A stretch of DNA of 64,000 nucleotides from Rhizomys pruinosus (GCA_009823505.1 VZQC01006609.1:525372-589371), one strand, 5' to 3'. Positions 52,680-64,000 are shown, counted from the first letter of the stretch. The notes: generated by a model from the letters alone, not told the origin. Made by a program: numbers and translations.

Positions 52680-53055
52680 CTCTGAAACACATTCATCAGA
52701 TTGCAATAAATTGTGTTGGAATCCACATCCTGTAATGGCTTGTGGATTGTGATTCATAATTCAGCCAGTGCCTGGGTCACAGGCTCCTTCCCTGTTCCCC
52801 GTTCTCCTGCCCTGCAGCCTGCACAAGTCCCTGGTAAAGTAATAAACAGGGAATAAGGGGTGCCCTGCTAACTAAATTTCACTTGTCAGCTCTAAGCTCT
52901 CGTGCTGGCTGTTAAGTTCACAAAATATCTCAAAGCTGCTCTCTCTTCTCTTTCAGTGTGTCTACGTATATTAGTAAATATAAATAAACTACCCTGCCAT
53001 TAATGCAGTTCCCTCAGGGTACAAAATGCTTTTCCACCAAGAGCCTCATTTTTCC
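52680..53055. promoter_or_regulatory. Candidate conserved non-coding block
   Basis: Long repeat-free AT-rich block: 'attgcaataaattgtgttgg', 'gtggattgtgattcataatt', 'gtaataaacagggaataagg', 'ttagtaaatataaataaact'. GGAATCC, GATTA and TAAT-type words are frequent. The longest enhancer-like block in the window. Confidence 0.4.
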
Positions 53056-53559
53056 AGCCTGATACTGGCTTTAGCACATGAAGTCTCTGACCTCCTTCCT
53101 AGCATCCCTCTTCCCAATGTAAGACTCATCCACAGTTTAACACCAGAGTCCTTGGGGATACTGCAGAACTGATATTCTCTCTAAGAAATAACTCTCCCTG
53201 GTGTGTTCCAGCACCTCGGAGACAGCCACAAGAGGGTGGAGCCCCGGGAGGGGGACTTCTAGGGAACCCCTGATACTGTTCTACCCACTCCATGATGCTC
53301 CTGGGCACCAAAGTTGAGCTGTTAGGACAGAAACAGGAAGTGTCTCTTGGCTAGGCCCCCCCGGGATGTCCATGCAGTGATGTCTATGTGGGGCATTAGA
53401 GTTGAAGAGACCAGGTTGATCCCTATTCCGGAGGTCAGAGACTGGTGCTGAACTAGTCTGCCCTACGGTAGACCCTTGTTATGCTTTTCTGGAGGCCCCT
53501 GAGCTGCTCCTGAATCGGGTATTTGGGATTTCCTTTCTTTTGTATTTAATTGTAAAATC
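53056..53559. other. Unique sequence without a recognised gene
   Basis: Nothing recognised beyond short frames. Confidence 0.35.
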
Positions 53560-53655
53560 AGATTTATGAATTGTTTGGTCTAGCTTTGTAACTTTGGGAA
53601 AGTGGTCTAATCTCTCTGAGCCTCTATTGCCCTGTGTAAGAGAGAGGCCTAGGAA
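53560..53655 (+). mobile_element. MIR fragment
   Basis: 'ctagctttgtaactttggga', 'aatctctctgagcctctatt' match the MIR core ('tgtgaccttgggcaagtcac', 'ctctctgagcctcagttt'). Confidence 0.6.
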
Positions 53656-54507
53656 TGTGGGGTTCCATGTGGGGTGTCAGGTACAAGGAGTCTAGAGTCT
53701 ATGGGATGGAGTCCTAGTGGGTAAGAGAGGCTATCTCAAGGTCCAGTGTGCGGGGTGGAAGGCTGGGTCCTGCCCAGGCCCATTAGAAACATCCAACACA
53801 GACACGGACTGCCTGAGTCATGGGAACAAATATCCTGTCCCTTCTGGATACCAAGAAGTATGGGGTAAATGTTCTTCTAATTAGCCTGACAGTCCTGGGA
53901 GAACTGGGGAGTGGCAGGCAGTGGTGAAGGGGTGGAGATGGAGGATGGAGGTCATGTTTGTAGTATCCTATGCTGCAGGGAGTGGGACTGGCCCCTGTGG
54001 ACAGAGATCCTATAAGAGCAGGGACCTGGAGCTAGACATGGTCTGCAAAATGGGAGATGGATTCCAGGCAGGACTGGACTTGGGACTTCTGCTTCTACCC
54101 ACACGGAACAAGCCACCTTTAGCAATGATGTGGAAATGCTTGAGGGACGGAGACCAAACCCAGAAAATACAGCAAAGGGATCCCACAGTCAGAGTAGATG
54201 AGTGGTGGCGGACCTGGGGACCAACCGAAGAGCCCCAGCTCTGCCGTGTGAACTCACACTTGCTGGAGGAATTTTATTTTTTCTTAGAAGAGCTTTGGAG
54301 TCTTCAGGATCATGTCCAAGGTCCCTCAGCAATCTCCCAGCCCCTGCACAGTCAAAGTGAGTCCACCCCAGGCCCTGTTTTCTAACTACAACTTTCGATA
54401 AGTGCATAGCCAAAAAGGTTTCTGCTGAGAAAGGAGTGGAGAGGAGTCCTGATAAAGCCCTACTGTGGAAGGCTTGGTGTGATCATCTAGCTGTGGTGTC
54501 CTTAGTC
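53656..54507. other. Unique sequence without a recognised gene
   Basis: A 154-codon plus frame (53921-54385) has no recognisable domain and no flanking evidence; discounted. Confidence 0.4.
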
Positions 54508-54587
54508 CATGTTACCATCATAATCACCATCACCACCATTATCACACCATCACCACAATCATCACCATTACCATTCATTACATCATC
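54508..54587. repeat. Imperfect (CAT/CAC)n trinucleotide repeat
   Basis: 'ccatcataatcaccatcacc' type sequence over 80 bases, the complement in composition of the GAT repeat at 13.8 kb. Confidence 0.9.
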
Positions 54588-54604
54588 TTTTTAAATTAAG
54601 ATTC

Positions 54605-54815
54605 TCTTTTTTGACACAGGTTTTCATTTAGTTCTTCAGAACGCTGGCCTCAAAAGACTGTAGCCTAGGACTACTTGAACTCTTGATCCTCTTCCCTCCC
54701 TCTCTAAGTGGTGGGACTAGAGGCATGTGCCATTATGTCTGATTTATGGCGTACTGGAAATGGAACCCAAGGCTTTGTGCATGCTGGGCATGAACTGTGT
54801 CCCCAGCCTGAGATC
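54605..54815 (-). mobile_element. B4-type SINE, antisense
   Basis: 'ttgacacaggttttcattta', 'gtggtgggactagaggcatg', then ID-like 'atggaacccaaggctttgtg' and 'catgctgggcatgaactgtg'. Diverged. Confidence 0.6.
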
Positions 54816-54955
54816 TCTCACCACCCTTGTCTGACAAGTGAGACAACTTCCAAACAGAGAGGACAGGGCCACGGCCAGGGTCACACAGCAGAGCCCATAT
54901 CTCTGACCATTTCTGCTCCACTTTAGAGCTCAGTCATGAATATCTTCTGTCTCCT
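54816..54955 (-). mobile_element. Possible MIR fragment, antisense
   Basis: 'acaagtgagacaacttccaa', 'acagagaggacagggccacg' and 'ccagggtcacacagcagagc' resemble the antisense MIR core. Confidence 0.4.
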
Positions 54956-55159
54956 TGTTGATGGCTTAGTAAAGGATGTTCACTGACATGATCCTCCCCC
55001 AAGTTATGGACAGGAAAAACCAAGGCATTAGATAGGGCTTTCTGTGGTGGATTCTAGGCTGAGACGGGACACATTACATGTCCTGTGCACACTGATGCCC
55101 AGTGTTCTCCACACTCATTGCCCTGTCTCTCCAGCTGTCCTCCACTGGACAGAGAAAGA

Positions 55160-55300
55160 GGAACAACCAATAACTCTCGGGACAGATAATCTGCTATGGA
55201 AATAATGTCTGTGCCTCTAATGATGGAGCACACCAAATTGGGTTTAAATCAAAATTAATTGGATGACGCCTTATCCGCACCCTCTATCTTGCCCTCGCCA
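55160..55300. promoter_or_regulatory. Candidate conserved non-coding block
   Basis: 'gacagataatctgctatgga', 'gtttaaatcaaaattaattg' and 'acgccttatccgcaccctct'. GATAATCT, TTAATTGG and TTATCC words in repeat-free DNA. Inference only. Confidence 0.35.
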
Positions 55301-56033
55301 GCCCCCTGGACAGGGGACATGAAGAGAGACGCGTCGCATCTTCTCGCCCACTGAACACACACTCGTCCCCCATCCCTGGAGGCTGCCCCCAGGCCCCCCA
55401 GCCCCTAATCCCTTTAAGCGATTCAAGGAGCACAGACAATGGGTTGGAATGCATGTACCCCTCCTCTGCGCATCTCACCAGAGCGGATGAAAGAGGATTA
55501 GGAGACTGTGAAGGGCTTGGGGGGGTCACACCCCAAGGGACAGGCCCTGCAGGAAGGAAGCAGAGCTGGGGACTGCTCTGAAATGTGTGCTGCGGGGCAG
55601 AAGGGGCTGAAAGATGACAGGCCTGCAGCCTGGGGAGGAGAGGGAGGGGCTTGGCTGAGGGCCTCGAAGGACAAAATGAGGTCCTTGCAGTCCCAGCTTC
55701 CAGAGACTCCAGACGCCCCTTGGCTTGGGGGTCCATCACTCCAGTCCCTGACCCGTGGTGGCATATGGCCTTCTCCTCTCCTGTCCCTGTCACATCTCCT
55801 TCTGCCTCCCAGGTGTGAGGATACTGTGTGGTTGCATTTAGGACCCACACGTGACCAGGACAATTGTCCCATCTCAGGGGTGGCCCTCTTACTCCCGGCC
55901 TGCCTCCCACTTGGCTTCATGGGGGTTTTCTGTCTTTACCAGTTTGTCCAAAGCACATGTGGGCTGTTGTAGGCTTCTCTTCTGGCTGTAGACGCCATCC
56001 TCACCTCAAATCTTTGCCATACCCCCAGTTCCT
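55301..56033. other. Unique GC-rich sequence; long overlapping frames
   Basis: Holds a 208-codon minus frame (55284-55910), a 140-codon minus frame in another phase and a 154-codon plus frame. Three mutually overlapping long frames are typical of stop-poor GC-rich DNA. No domain recognised. Confidence 0.4.
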
Positions 56034-56036
56034 ACA

Positions 56037-56081
<45 letters not shown>

Positions 56082-56099
56082 CACACACACAGGCACACA
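56034..56099. repeat. (CA)n microsatellite, interrupted
   Basis: CA run with one CC and two GG interruptions. Confidence 0.95.
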
Positions 56100-57845
56100 T
56101 TCGTGCCCAGACTCCCAGTCATCGGAGCCCCATCTCTGGCCCCTTACCCCAGGCTCTCTGTCCCCCTCCCCCCCACACTAGCTGTTGCTCCCTGGGTTCA
56201 TTTGACACAACTCCTCTTGGGGACATTTTGTGTCCCTAGAACACATTTGGGACTGATTTACTCTGTACACCAAAGTAGGCAGCCAGGATGAAGGGACAGT
56301 GAGCAAGCCACGTGACTGTCCAGTCTCCAACTGACATAGATCGAAGGGGACTCTCTCTGTGCAGAGGCATGGGCAGGACATGGAGGGACACATGGGTAGG
56401 GGGCTGCCCTTGGGTGACCCTGCACTCTTGGGGTCAGCAGACTTCTGCTGTATGCCCCCACCTGGGTCCCCTCTCAAGCCCTTCCCATCCTACCTGGCTT
56501 CAGGATTTCATGTGACTGGCCAGTCTGCTGCTCCGTCCGTGTGACCCTCAAGCCACGCGATCACTCCCTTGCACTCACACAGACACACACTCAGTGCCCT
56601 GTGTCTCCTACACAGACAACCCACATCTGGAAATCTACTACTACACGTGCACCCCCTCCTAAAACTCCACCCACAAATCGACCCTTCCGTCTGCGCTGAG
56701 CCCTGGAGGCTCTGCCTTACTGCAGCTCCTCTTGCTTGCTTTAGGTGTCTTCTTCTTTCTTCTCATTCTGGGCCTACGAACCCACAGACAACAGCTTCTC
56801 CCTCCACTCCATCCACATGAATCTGGCCCCTACACCCACCCAGAGTCCATCAGATCCTAAACCCAGAACACTTAGAATTCTGCTCTTCCCTTGATATGTG
56901 CACCGGGAGCACTAGAAGTGCAAGTGGCCAGGGTCTGCCTTCCTCCCACCCTGGGGCAGGGACTCCTCCCTCCCTCCTCCTTCCTCTTCCTCTAAGGGAA
57001 AGGAATTTTGCGGGGGGGGGGCATGTAGAGTTACAAAGGCTGAGTGAGACACTACAGGGAAAGATTAGGACTTGTTCCCAATAGGCAGCCTTTATGTATA
57101 AATTAAGTATTTGCTTAATTTCCTAATTCTGAGCGTTGCTCATGGAACATTTCAGGAGGACTGGGAGGAGGCTGAGACACATCAGCCTCTAGGCTCCAGA
57201 GGGGGGGTGAAGGAGGGGAAGTAGGAGACAAGAGTGGCCAATGGTGTCTTTCTACTTCTGGCCTTGTGACCTCCACAGGTGTCTCACCCTCCCTGGCCAA
57301 CGGCTCCTACAGGAAACACAAAGCAAAGCCCTTGAATTTCAGTTCATAAGAAGGCATCAGGGGCTCAGCTATTCTTCCCAGAGAGAGAAACCACATCAGT
57401 TAGGACAGGCCACACTCTTTGACAGCCAGGGGACAGATACCAATGGCAGGTGCCAGGTATCCTGAAGAAATGGACATGTGTCCATGAAAAGCAGGGAGAA
57501 ACTCTGTGATGCTGAGAAGGGTGATCTCTGAGGAAAGTTCCACTGATAAGCCAAAGTCTGTCCACCATTGTTGCAGCCAGTAAGTTTTTATAGAGCCCCT
57601 GACATTTATTGGCCTGGAATGGAGAGTCTGGGGTAGAAAGACGAGGTTGCATAATCCTGCCCAAGAGCTAAGTGTGGGGGGCAGAGGAACAGTGTGGTGT
57701 GAACTTGGGGGCCCACAGGAGCCCAGGTCAGCAAAGGCCCCAGAAAAGAAGGACCCTGGGGCTGGTGGGGAAGATGGGTTGAGAAGGGAGGAAGGGAGGA
57801 AGCCACAGAGCACGCACAGAGACATGGGAAGGAGGGGAACATGGC
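56100..57845. other. Long unique stretch without a recognised gene
   Basis: About 1.7 kb free of recognised SINEs. An AT-rich patch 'atgtataaattaagtatttg' lies at 57093-57112. Overlapping frames up to 141 codons (57400-57825, minus) lack domains. Confidence 0.4.
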
Positions 57846-58345
57846 TGTATTAGTCAGGTTCTCTAAAGAAAACCAGAAAGCAAACAGGACGAATATATAT
57901 AACTATATACAATTTATTGATTGCTCATGTGACGGAGCTCAACAGTAGCGCCGAAACTGGAGAGGCCGGGAATCCAGGGAAACTGCTCAGTCCGCAAGGC
58001 TGGATGTCTCAGGAGACCCAGTCTACTGCTGAAGGCCCAAATGGATACCAGGAGATCTGCCAGTCTCCGTTCATGCTGGGATCCAAAAAAGGTTTGATCA
58101 CATCAGCAAGACAAACTCAGCAGATTGAGAGAAGCAAGCCCAGAGAGGAAACAAAAAGGGGCCAGCTCCCGCTGCCTTGGCCTTCTAAATACTGCCTGCT
58201 GGGCAGAAAGGTAACACCCACATTTGGGGTGGGCCTATCCGGGTTGAGGTGGTTCAATCAGAAGACCCTTTTTCTTCTTATTTGTTCCTTAGTCCAGTTC
58301 AAGTTGACACCCCAGGATTAAACCATCACAAGTCCACCCTTGTCA
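57846..58345 (+). mobile_element. Rodent LTR-like repeat, family D
   Basis: Opens 'tgtattagtcaggttctcta' and contains 'tacaatttattgattgctca', 'cagtccgcaaggctggatgt' and 'tggttcaatcagaagaccct', closing near 'gttcaagttgacacc'. These are the features of a dispersed rodent LTR-type repeat. Non-coding. Confidence 0.6.
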
Positions 58346-59102
58346 AATTGACACCCAAAAAACAACCTCTCCTTATGTTATGCATAAATGTCAATTGCAA
58401 ATGATGGCAGGGTCATAATTCCACCTAACATGTTATAAGATTCTCATGTGCAATAGCAAAACATCATATCTTAGAGTAGGTGGTAATGTCCTGAGAAGAA
58501 CTTAGTCCTTCAGTATCTAATAACCTAAATATAAACACTTAACACATATCTCAGGTGCACATTCAAAAGGGAACACAAGTATCCAATTAATATGCTATAT
58601 ATACATACTATATATATATATATATATTACGAAGCACTTCTTAACCAAAATAGGACAAAAGTTAATAACTATTATAATCCACGTTTCTGCAACTGGGTCC
58701 GTGGTTTCAGCTGATATTTATGACTAACCTTCTTCTACTACCCATTCTGTATTTCCCTCCACCATCAGCAAGCACCTCTTGCAGGTCTTGGCTCTCTTCC
58801 TGGAGAAGCGACCCATATCTTCATCCCTGAAGGGTCTGGGCCATTTATTGTTCTTTCTGGTTTGGGTTGTTGGAGTGTTCCATTGACCTTAATCATAGGA
58901 CATGGTAGCACCAGAAGGCGCCCTACAGCAACTCCTGCCTTCCAACCATAATCTTTCCTTGCCCCCATTGTGGAGAAAAATGTCCAATTTCCCCCTAGTA
59001 GTCTGGATTCAATCACTCCTCCTACTATGTTATTCCTTCCTTAGCCTGTTGGCTTAAATGCAGTAGAAGCCCGAAGTGGCCAGGGGGAAGTCTTAGCTTC
59101 CC
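58346..59102 (+). mobile_element. Internal region of a non-autonomous LTR element
   Basis: AT-rich sequence between LTR-like parts, with 'ttgtcaaattgacacccaaa' at its left and (TA)n at about 58609-58628. No gag or pol-like frame can be read; only short frames occur. Treated as a non-coding relic. Confidence 0.45.
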
Positions 59103-59290
59103 AGTTCAATAGAACGTTTGCTGGCTTGCTCATGCCTAGCCTGCCTTCTTATCCTGTTACTGCTCAACAATCAAGAACAATACTCCACAGATGTGGCCAC
59201 AGGGCCAATCCAATGGGAGCCAATTCCCCAACCGAGGCTCCCTCAACCCAGGTGTGTCAAGTTGACACCAAAGGCCATCCAGCACAATTG
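59103..59290 (+). mobile_element. Truncated 5' LTR, family A
   Basis: 'ctggcttgctcatgcctagc', 'aatactccacagatgtggcc', 'aaccgaggctccctcaaccc' and 'gtgtcaagttgacaccaaag' repeat nearly word for word at 60648-60807. The left part of the LTR is missing. Confidence 0.65.
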
Positions 59291-60442
59291 ACCCCTTGTC
59301 AACTTGGACACACAAACACATCACTATTAAACACCTTTCAGTTCTATCCCCAAAGTATGTGTTAACACTAAAAAAAATAATCACAACCTTAAGACAGTAC
59401 ATCCTTAAAAGCCCCTTAAAATGTCCGAACACTTAAAAGTCCAGGTTCTATTAAAAGTCTCTTAACTGTGGGCTGCTGGTAAAATCCAAAACAAGTTACG
59501 TCTTATTTCAAGGGAAGAATCAGCCACTCTTCAAACAAAAACCTAAGTCCAGCAAGTAGCTCAAGGCTTGACACCTGGGATTCACTCACGATCTTCCAAA
59601 GGGTCTCGGCAGCAACCCCCCTCTCCGACTCTGCCGTCCTTGGCACACTCATTTCGCAGGGCCAGGCCGACTCATTCTAACGCTGCTTTTGGTGGTCATC
59701 CCAGGGTACGGGCATCTCAAAAAGCTGGAGTCGCTACTGAAACTGAGGCAGCAACCTTTCCAATGTCTTCTTCTGACCCTCTGTCAAAAAACTCAGCTTT
59801 CTCCATGACCCCTGCAATCCTGGGTCTTCACAGCAACCAGGTTCCACTTCCACAATGGTCTTTCCTGACCTCTTCACAGTGCCAAGCCTCGGCTGCTCTC
59901 TGTGACCCCCTTTCAAATTTCAACACCGGAACCATATAGGAGACTTCTTACACGTTACCCAAGCCCAGCTTCTGCTCGAGATGGAGGCTCAGGCCCTTTC
60001 TGGGGCACAGTCATTCTGTGTGCTGACCTTGAAGAAATTCTCCCCAAAAGATTTCCCTTCAGTGATGCTGGTCTCTTGGTTACTTACAGCTGATTTTTCA
60101 CCCCAGCTAACCAGCACCAATTGCCCCAGTACCACAAAAGTTTCACTTCAGGTTCTGGTCTCTTGTTACTTACACTGATTCTTCAGCCCCAGCTGACCAG
60201 AACCCAACGATAACACAGTCCTGATGATCTCTACTCCCTTTGAAACTAGAAACTTCACAAGCCAGCCTCCATCATCTACAAATCCTTCAGCAAAAAACTT
60301 CTAAGCTCCACAGCAACAAACCAATCTTTAGGCATTCAATGATCTTCCGCCCAAAGGTTTCCAAATGCCTCCACATCCTTCCCCAAAACACCAATGTCAG
60401 GTCTGTCACAGCAATACCCCAACTCGTCTGTACCAATTTCTG
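59291..60442 (+). mobile_element. Non-coding internal region between family A LTRs
   Basis: 'accttaagacagtacatcct', 'aactgtgggctgctggtaaa', 'gggattcactcacgatcttc' and 'gtcaggtctgtcacagcaat' follow a rodent LTR-element internal sequence I recognise but cannot name. Frames of up to 123 codons show no retroviral protein motif, so the element depended on other elements for its movement. Confidence 0.5.
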
Positions 60443-60807
60443 TTCTAGTTTTGTCTTCCACTGCTGTGACAAAGCACTCTGGACCGACACCAAATTGGGG
60501 AGGGAAAGGGTTTAATCATCTTACATCTTCCTGGGTCACAGTTCTCTCTCAGGGAGCCCAAGGCAAAACTCAGGGCAGGAAACCTGGAGGCAGGAGCTGA
60601 AGCAACAGGCCATGGAGGAGTGCTGTTCTCTGGCTGGCTCGCCTACGGCTTGCTCATGCCAGCCTGCCTTCTTATACTGTCACTGCTCAACAATCAAGAC
60701 AATACACCACAGATGTGGCCACAGGCCAATCCAATGGAGCCAATTCCCCAACCGAGGCTCCCTCAACCCAGGTGTGTCAAGTTGACACCAAAGCTATCCA
60801 GCACAAT
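60443..60807 (+). mobile_element. 3' LTR, family A
   Basis: 'gttttgtcttccactgctgt', 'gggagggaaagggtttaatc', 'caggaaacctggaggcagga', 'gccatggaggagtgctgttc' and 'aagctatccagcacaatg'. Same family as 1615-2012; near-duplicate of the 59103-59290 fragment over its right half. Confidence 0.65.
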
Positions 60808-61472
60808 GGCTGATCCATAAGAGGCCTCCTCAAGGAGTTTGATCTTGACACTTGAGCACAATGGGAGCCTCCAGCCTGTGCAGAGGGTCAACTCCCAGGT
60901 GTAACAAAGGCAGGAGACTCATTAGACTCTGTGATGCAGAGATGAAAGTCTGGCCAAAGGCCATGGGAAGGGTGTTGAGGTAAGAACACACTCTGAAGGC
61001 TATGGGGTGGGGAGGATGGAGGGGTTGAAGATGACACAGAGACGTCCGGCACAGGTGACTGGGTGGGAAGAATGGACACAGCGTGTCACTGAAAGGTATG
61101 ACTGGGATTTGCCACCTCCCACACTGGCCAAACACACTGTCTCCTCAGCACAGTCCCAGCACTGCTCCCAAAGAAATGCAAGGTGATGATGGGGTGGGGC
61201 TTCCGCCCTCCCTCAGCTTCCCAGGAAGAAGTTGCAACTCTTGAGAAAAATGATAGAATTGCTAAAAGCACAAGAAGTGAGAATTGCACATGAGAGGCAG
61301 GATATTCTTTTTTATTTTTTTAAGGGAGTCACAATATAAGAGCACAGTTGTTTTCAGATCACATTAACATTGCTCAGTTTGCCATACAATTAGGTAATTG
61401 GCCCAAGCATCCACAGATGAGGGACACCATTCGTCGTTTGTTTTTCTGAGACCATGTAACTTCACTTAGCAT
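60808..61472. other. Unique or LTR-adjacent sequence without a gene
   Basis: A 101-codon minus frame (60830-61135) has no known domain. Around 61320-61470 'atcacattaacattgctcag' style AT-rich sequence could be old L1, not proven. Confidence 0.35.
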
Positions 61473-61487
61473 AAAATCTTCTAGCTC

Positions 61488-61714
61488 ATGGGGCTGGAGA
61501 GATGGCCTAGCAGTTAAGAGCACCAACTGCTCTTGCAGAGGATCCGGATTTGATCTCCAGCACCCACATGGCAGCTGAGAACCATTTTTGATTACAGTTC
61601 CAGGGGAATCTGACACCCTCTTCTGACCTCCACGGCATTGCATGACAGGGGTGCACAAACCTACATGCAGACAGTACATTCATACACATACAAGAATAAA
61701 TAAACAATTTTTAA
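61488..61714 (+). mobile_element. B2 SINE with TSD
   Basis: 'ggggctggagagatggccta' head and an (ATAAA)n tail. TSD 'aaaatcttctagctc' at 61473-61487 and 61715-61729. The CTCF-type core is mutated here (gacaccctcttctgacc). Confidence 0.95.
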
Positions 61715-61831
61715 AAAATCTTCTAGCTCCATCCATTTACCTGCAAAGTTCATGATGTCATGTTTCTTTATTGCTGAGGATATTCTTTATTTTACAGTAG
61801 GTTTTAAAAATTCATTAAAAGGTTAAATAAT

Positions 61832-61978
61832 AAAGCCAAGAGTGGTGACACAGGCCTGTGATCTTGGCACTAGGGAGGTAGAGGCAGGAGGATCAGAAGC
61901 TTGAGGTCACCTTCAATTACACAGGGAATTGAAGGCAGTCTGGGATACATGAGACCCTGTCTCAAAATAAACAAAATG
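61832..61978 (+). mobile_element. B1-type SINE, diverged
   Basis: 'agtggtgacacaggcctgtg', 'gaggcaggaggatcagaagc' and 'tacatgagaccctgtctcaa' mark an old B1 or B4 B1-part. Confidence 0.75.
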
Positions 61979-64000
61979 CTGAATAATAAAAAGTCCATAT
62001 CGTGGCTTGAAGCTCTGCATATAAAATAAAGAATAAGAAACAACTTCACCTTGAAGCCTAAGGAGATGTCGGCACCACGGACAGCGACTCAGCAAGAAAG
62101 AAGCCAGGTCTTCTTTCTCTGGGACCTTTGATATTTTAAATAGTAGAAGAGACTCTGCTGGTGTCATTAAACTAGGGACTTTGAGTTGGGGTGATTATCT
62201 AGGCCATCCATATGGTTCCTAAATTCAATCACAAGTACCCTTCATAATGGGGTGGTGGAAGGATATTTGGCAGACAGGACAGTGCCAGGTGGCAGGGGCC
62301 AAGGGATGTCTGGAATCATAGGAAGATGAATGGCAAGGAACAAGAGCCTCTAGGGGAGTGTGGCTAGAGATGCCAATTGCAGAGCTGTGAGAAGATAACC
62401 CTCTGCTGCCTTAGCAAGCCTTGATCACAGCCGTGTCTGGAAGCTAGCACAGGCTTGTACAGAAGAGCGCTTGCTAATTTGGTGACATGGACATCACTGA
62501 GAGCTTGCAGGACTGGATGTGAAAACCAAAGGGAGGAGTTGGGGTGGGGGAGGCCAGGGTTTTCTCATTGAGGTGACACTGGATGTTGTGGAAAAGAATT
62601 CAAAGCTCTGTGATGGCCATGTTAGGCTGGAGAGGAACGCTCAGCATCGCTGTGGCCAAGAATGGTTCAGCGGATGAAATCAGTTCTGAGTGCCTGTGAA
62701 GAACCTCAGGAAAGCCACGGGAACGAGGCCTTCTGGATATGTGCAGAATGGGAATAGAACAGGATGCTTCAGCCTCTATCCAGGGCACACTGGGCCCGGG
62801 TCATGCTGAGTGAGCCCACACGTGCCCAGATATCCCTTTCAGTACCAAAGCCAATGTGGCTCTTGCCAGGGGTGTCTCCAGGCAGTCCAGAAACCGCAGC
62901 TGGTGCCAAGGGTTTGTAGTGAATGCCAGGCCAGTTAAATCAGTGCTAGGAATGCAGAGATGGGAGCCAGAAGAGAGACAGTATCTGCCCAGGGAATTAA
63001 CGAAGGAGTGATGCTGGAAGGGAAGGAAATGTGGAGTGGGTGGCCGTACATGTCAGAGAGTCTCACACAGCATGGTGGGGAGCCAGAGGGGCACTGAGAT
63101 CAAGCCCACACAAGCTGTCTGCTGATGGCGAGCCCTCCCAGTGCTCAGAGTGACAGCCACTGCCATGCCCTGTGGGGGTCCGTCAGCTCTACAGCCCAGA
63201 GCCAGGTGGCTCGACTCAGACCATGTCTTTTCTCTCAGAGGAAACTGGAGTGGTAGAGGTCCTCCCAACCTCCTCTGCAGCCCTCACCGCTTCTGCAGCC
63301 ATCACTATGTACCTGAGTAGGAAAGAAGATCAATTGTCCTAGGAACCAACTTTGGGGTCCTGGGAGGTTCAGGAGTCCCTGGTGCATCAGAGTGCAAAGC
63401 CCCAGTAATGTGTGCTCTGGAACAGGCTCCTGAACACTTGATCCCAATCCCATCTCTTCCCTCCCTGACAACGCTCCTTACTCACTCACATCTGCCTTTT
63501 TGGAAATAGGAAGGATAGAACGGGAAAGGAGTCCAGAAGGCCACCACGAGCCACCAGGATCTTCTGAGCACTGACTGGGGGTCTGGGTCTGAGATGGAGG
63601 CTTAGGAGGCCAGTGTTTGCCAAGCACGGGGCAAGGAGACAGGGCCAGGGTAAGACCACACCCTCGTTTTCTTTCTTTGCTCTGCATAGGAGGTAGCCAG
63701 CAGGTTCTCTCTGCTCCATGTTAGCTCAGGACAAGGAAGTCACCCACTGAAGGGGGCTTTCCCCTCTGGTCCAGCTTTCTTCCTTCTATAGCTCATTGCC
63801 GCAGGAGAAGATGCAGATTCAATCCCTATCTTTGTTTCCTCTGACAGAACATGTCTTAAGCTTCAAAGTACAGATTGTAACTCAGTTGATCTGGGTGAGG
63901 CCTGAGGTTCACATCTCATATAAGCTCCTAACTGATCTGTACACAGTCCACTGAACAACTGGCTCCTGTCACCAATCCCATTCCTTCCCATATATTTATT
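61979..64000. other. Unique sequence without a recognised gene
   Basis: About 2 kb with no SINE after 61978 and only short frames (60-78 codons) on the minus strand. No exon, RNA gene or conserved motif cluster recognised. Confidence 0.4.

Noticed and set aside
55284..55972. 208-codon minus frame with 140- and 154-codon frames in other phases
   Set aside because: Three mutually overlapping long frames point to GC-rich, stop-poor DNA rather than a gene.
58346..60442. Intact endogenous retrovirus
   Set aside because: No gag, pol or env-like frame is present; only short frames in an AT-rich internal region between LTR parts.
9051..61714. tRNA genes suggested by A- and B-box-like words
   Set aside because: All such words found lie in B2, B4, ID or composite SINEs with tails and often TSDs; no cloverleaf outside them was recognised.

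Overview
This is nuclear DNA from a mammal, almost certainly a muroid rodent. The window is full of B1, B2, B3-like, B4 and ID SINEs, which occur together only in rodents (B2 and B3 point to Muroidea), plus ERVL-MaLR-type and other rodent LTRs, old L1M LINE fragments and MIRs. The B1 copies end in a 'GGCTACAGGGAGACCCTGTCTC' type 3' end rather than the 'ACAGAGAAACCCTGTCTC' form I know from mouse. Young mouse or rat L1 families were not seen. This suggests a muroid lineage other than Mus or Rattus (an early branch such as a spalacid is a guess). The single N at 48580 shows it is draft assembly.

I find no protein-coding gene, tRNA, rRNA or other functional RNA gene that can be supported. Open reading frames of 60-242 codons are scattered on both strands but overlap each other, run through SINEs or microsatellites, or show no recognisable domain. 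The window is best read as intergenic or deep intronic DNA of moderate GC content.

Layout. 0-5 kb: L1M pieces, LTR fragments, a B3/(GT)n unit, a pyrimidine array and B1s. 5.0-5.3 kb: AT-rich unique block with a POU octamer and an RFX-like palindrome. 5.4-9.3 kb: LTRs, one split by a B1, and SINEs. 9.7-10.5 kb: unusual degenerate CTGTCAG-rich tract. 11-12.4 kb: B2 cluster, one B2 nested in another. 13.8 kb: GAT-type repeat. 14.5-21 kb: LTR and SINE mixture with a homeodomain-motif-rich unique block at 18.9 kb. 22-30 kb: mostly unique sequence with MIRs and (GT)n arrays. 30-32.5 kb: B4-derived 188-bp purine mirror repeat and an L1 split by a B2. 32.5-41.5 kb: long mostly unique stretch. 41.6-42 kb: 216-bp purine tract. 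44.75-45 kb: G-rich 7-mer minisatellite. 47.57-49.59 kb: 1014-bp perfect direct duplication split by the N, probably an assembly error. 51.7-52 kb: chimeric B2-B1 SINE. 52-57.8 kb: mostly unique. 57.85-60.8 kb: non-coding LTR retroelement complex. 60.8-64 kb: unique sequence with one B2 and one B1.

No new gene system is visible. The observations most worth following are the CTGTCAG tract, the chimeric SINE, the B2 variant with a 17-bp internal duplication, the G-rich minisatellite, the candidate conserved regulatory blocks, and the false-duplication signature. Repeat calls rest on remembered consensus features; edges are approximate except where a target-site duplication (TSD) is quoted.
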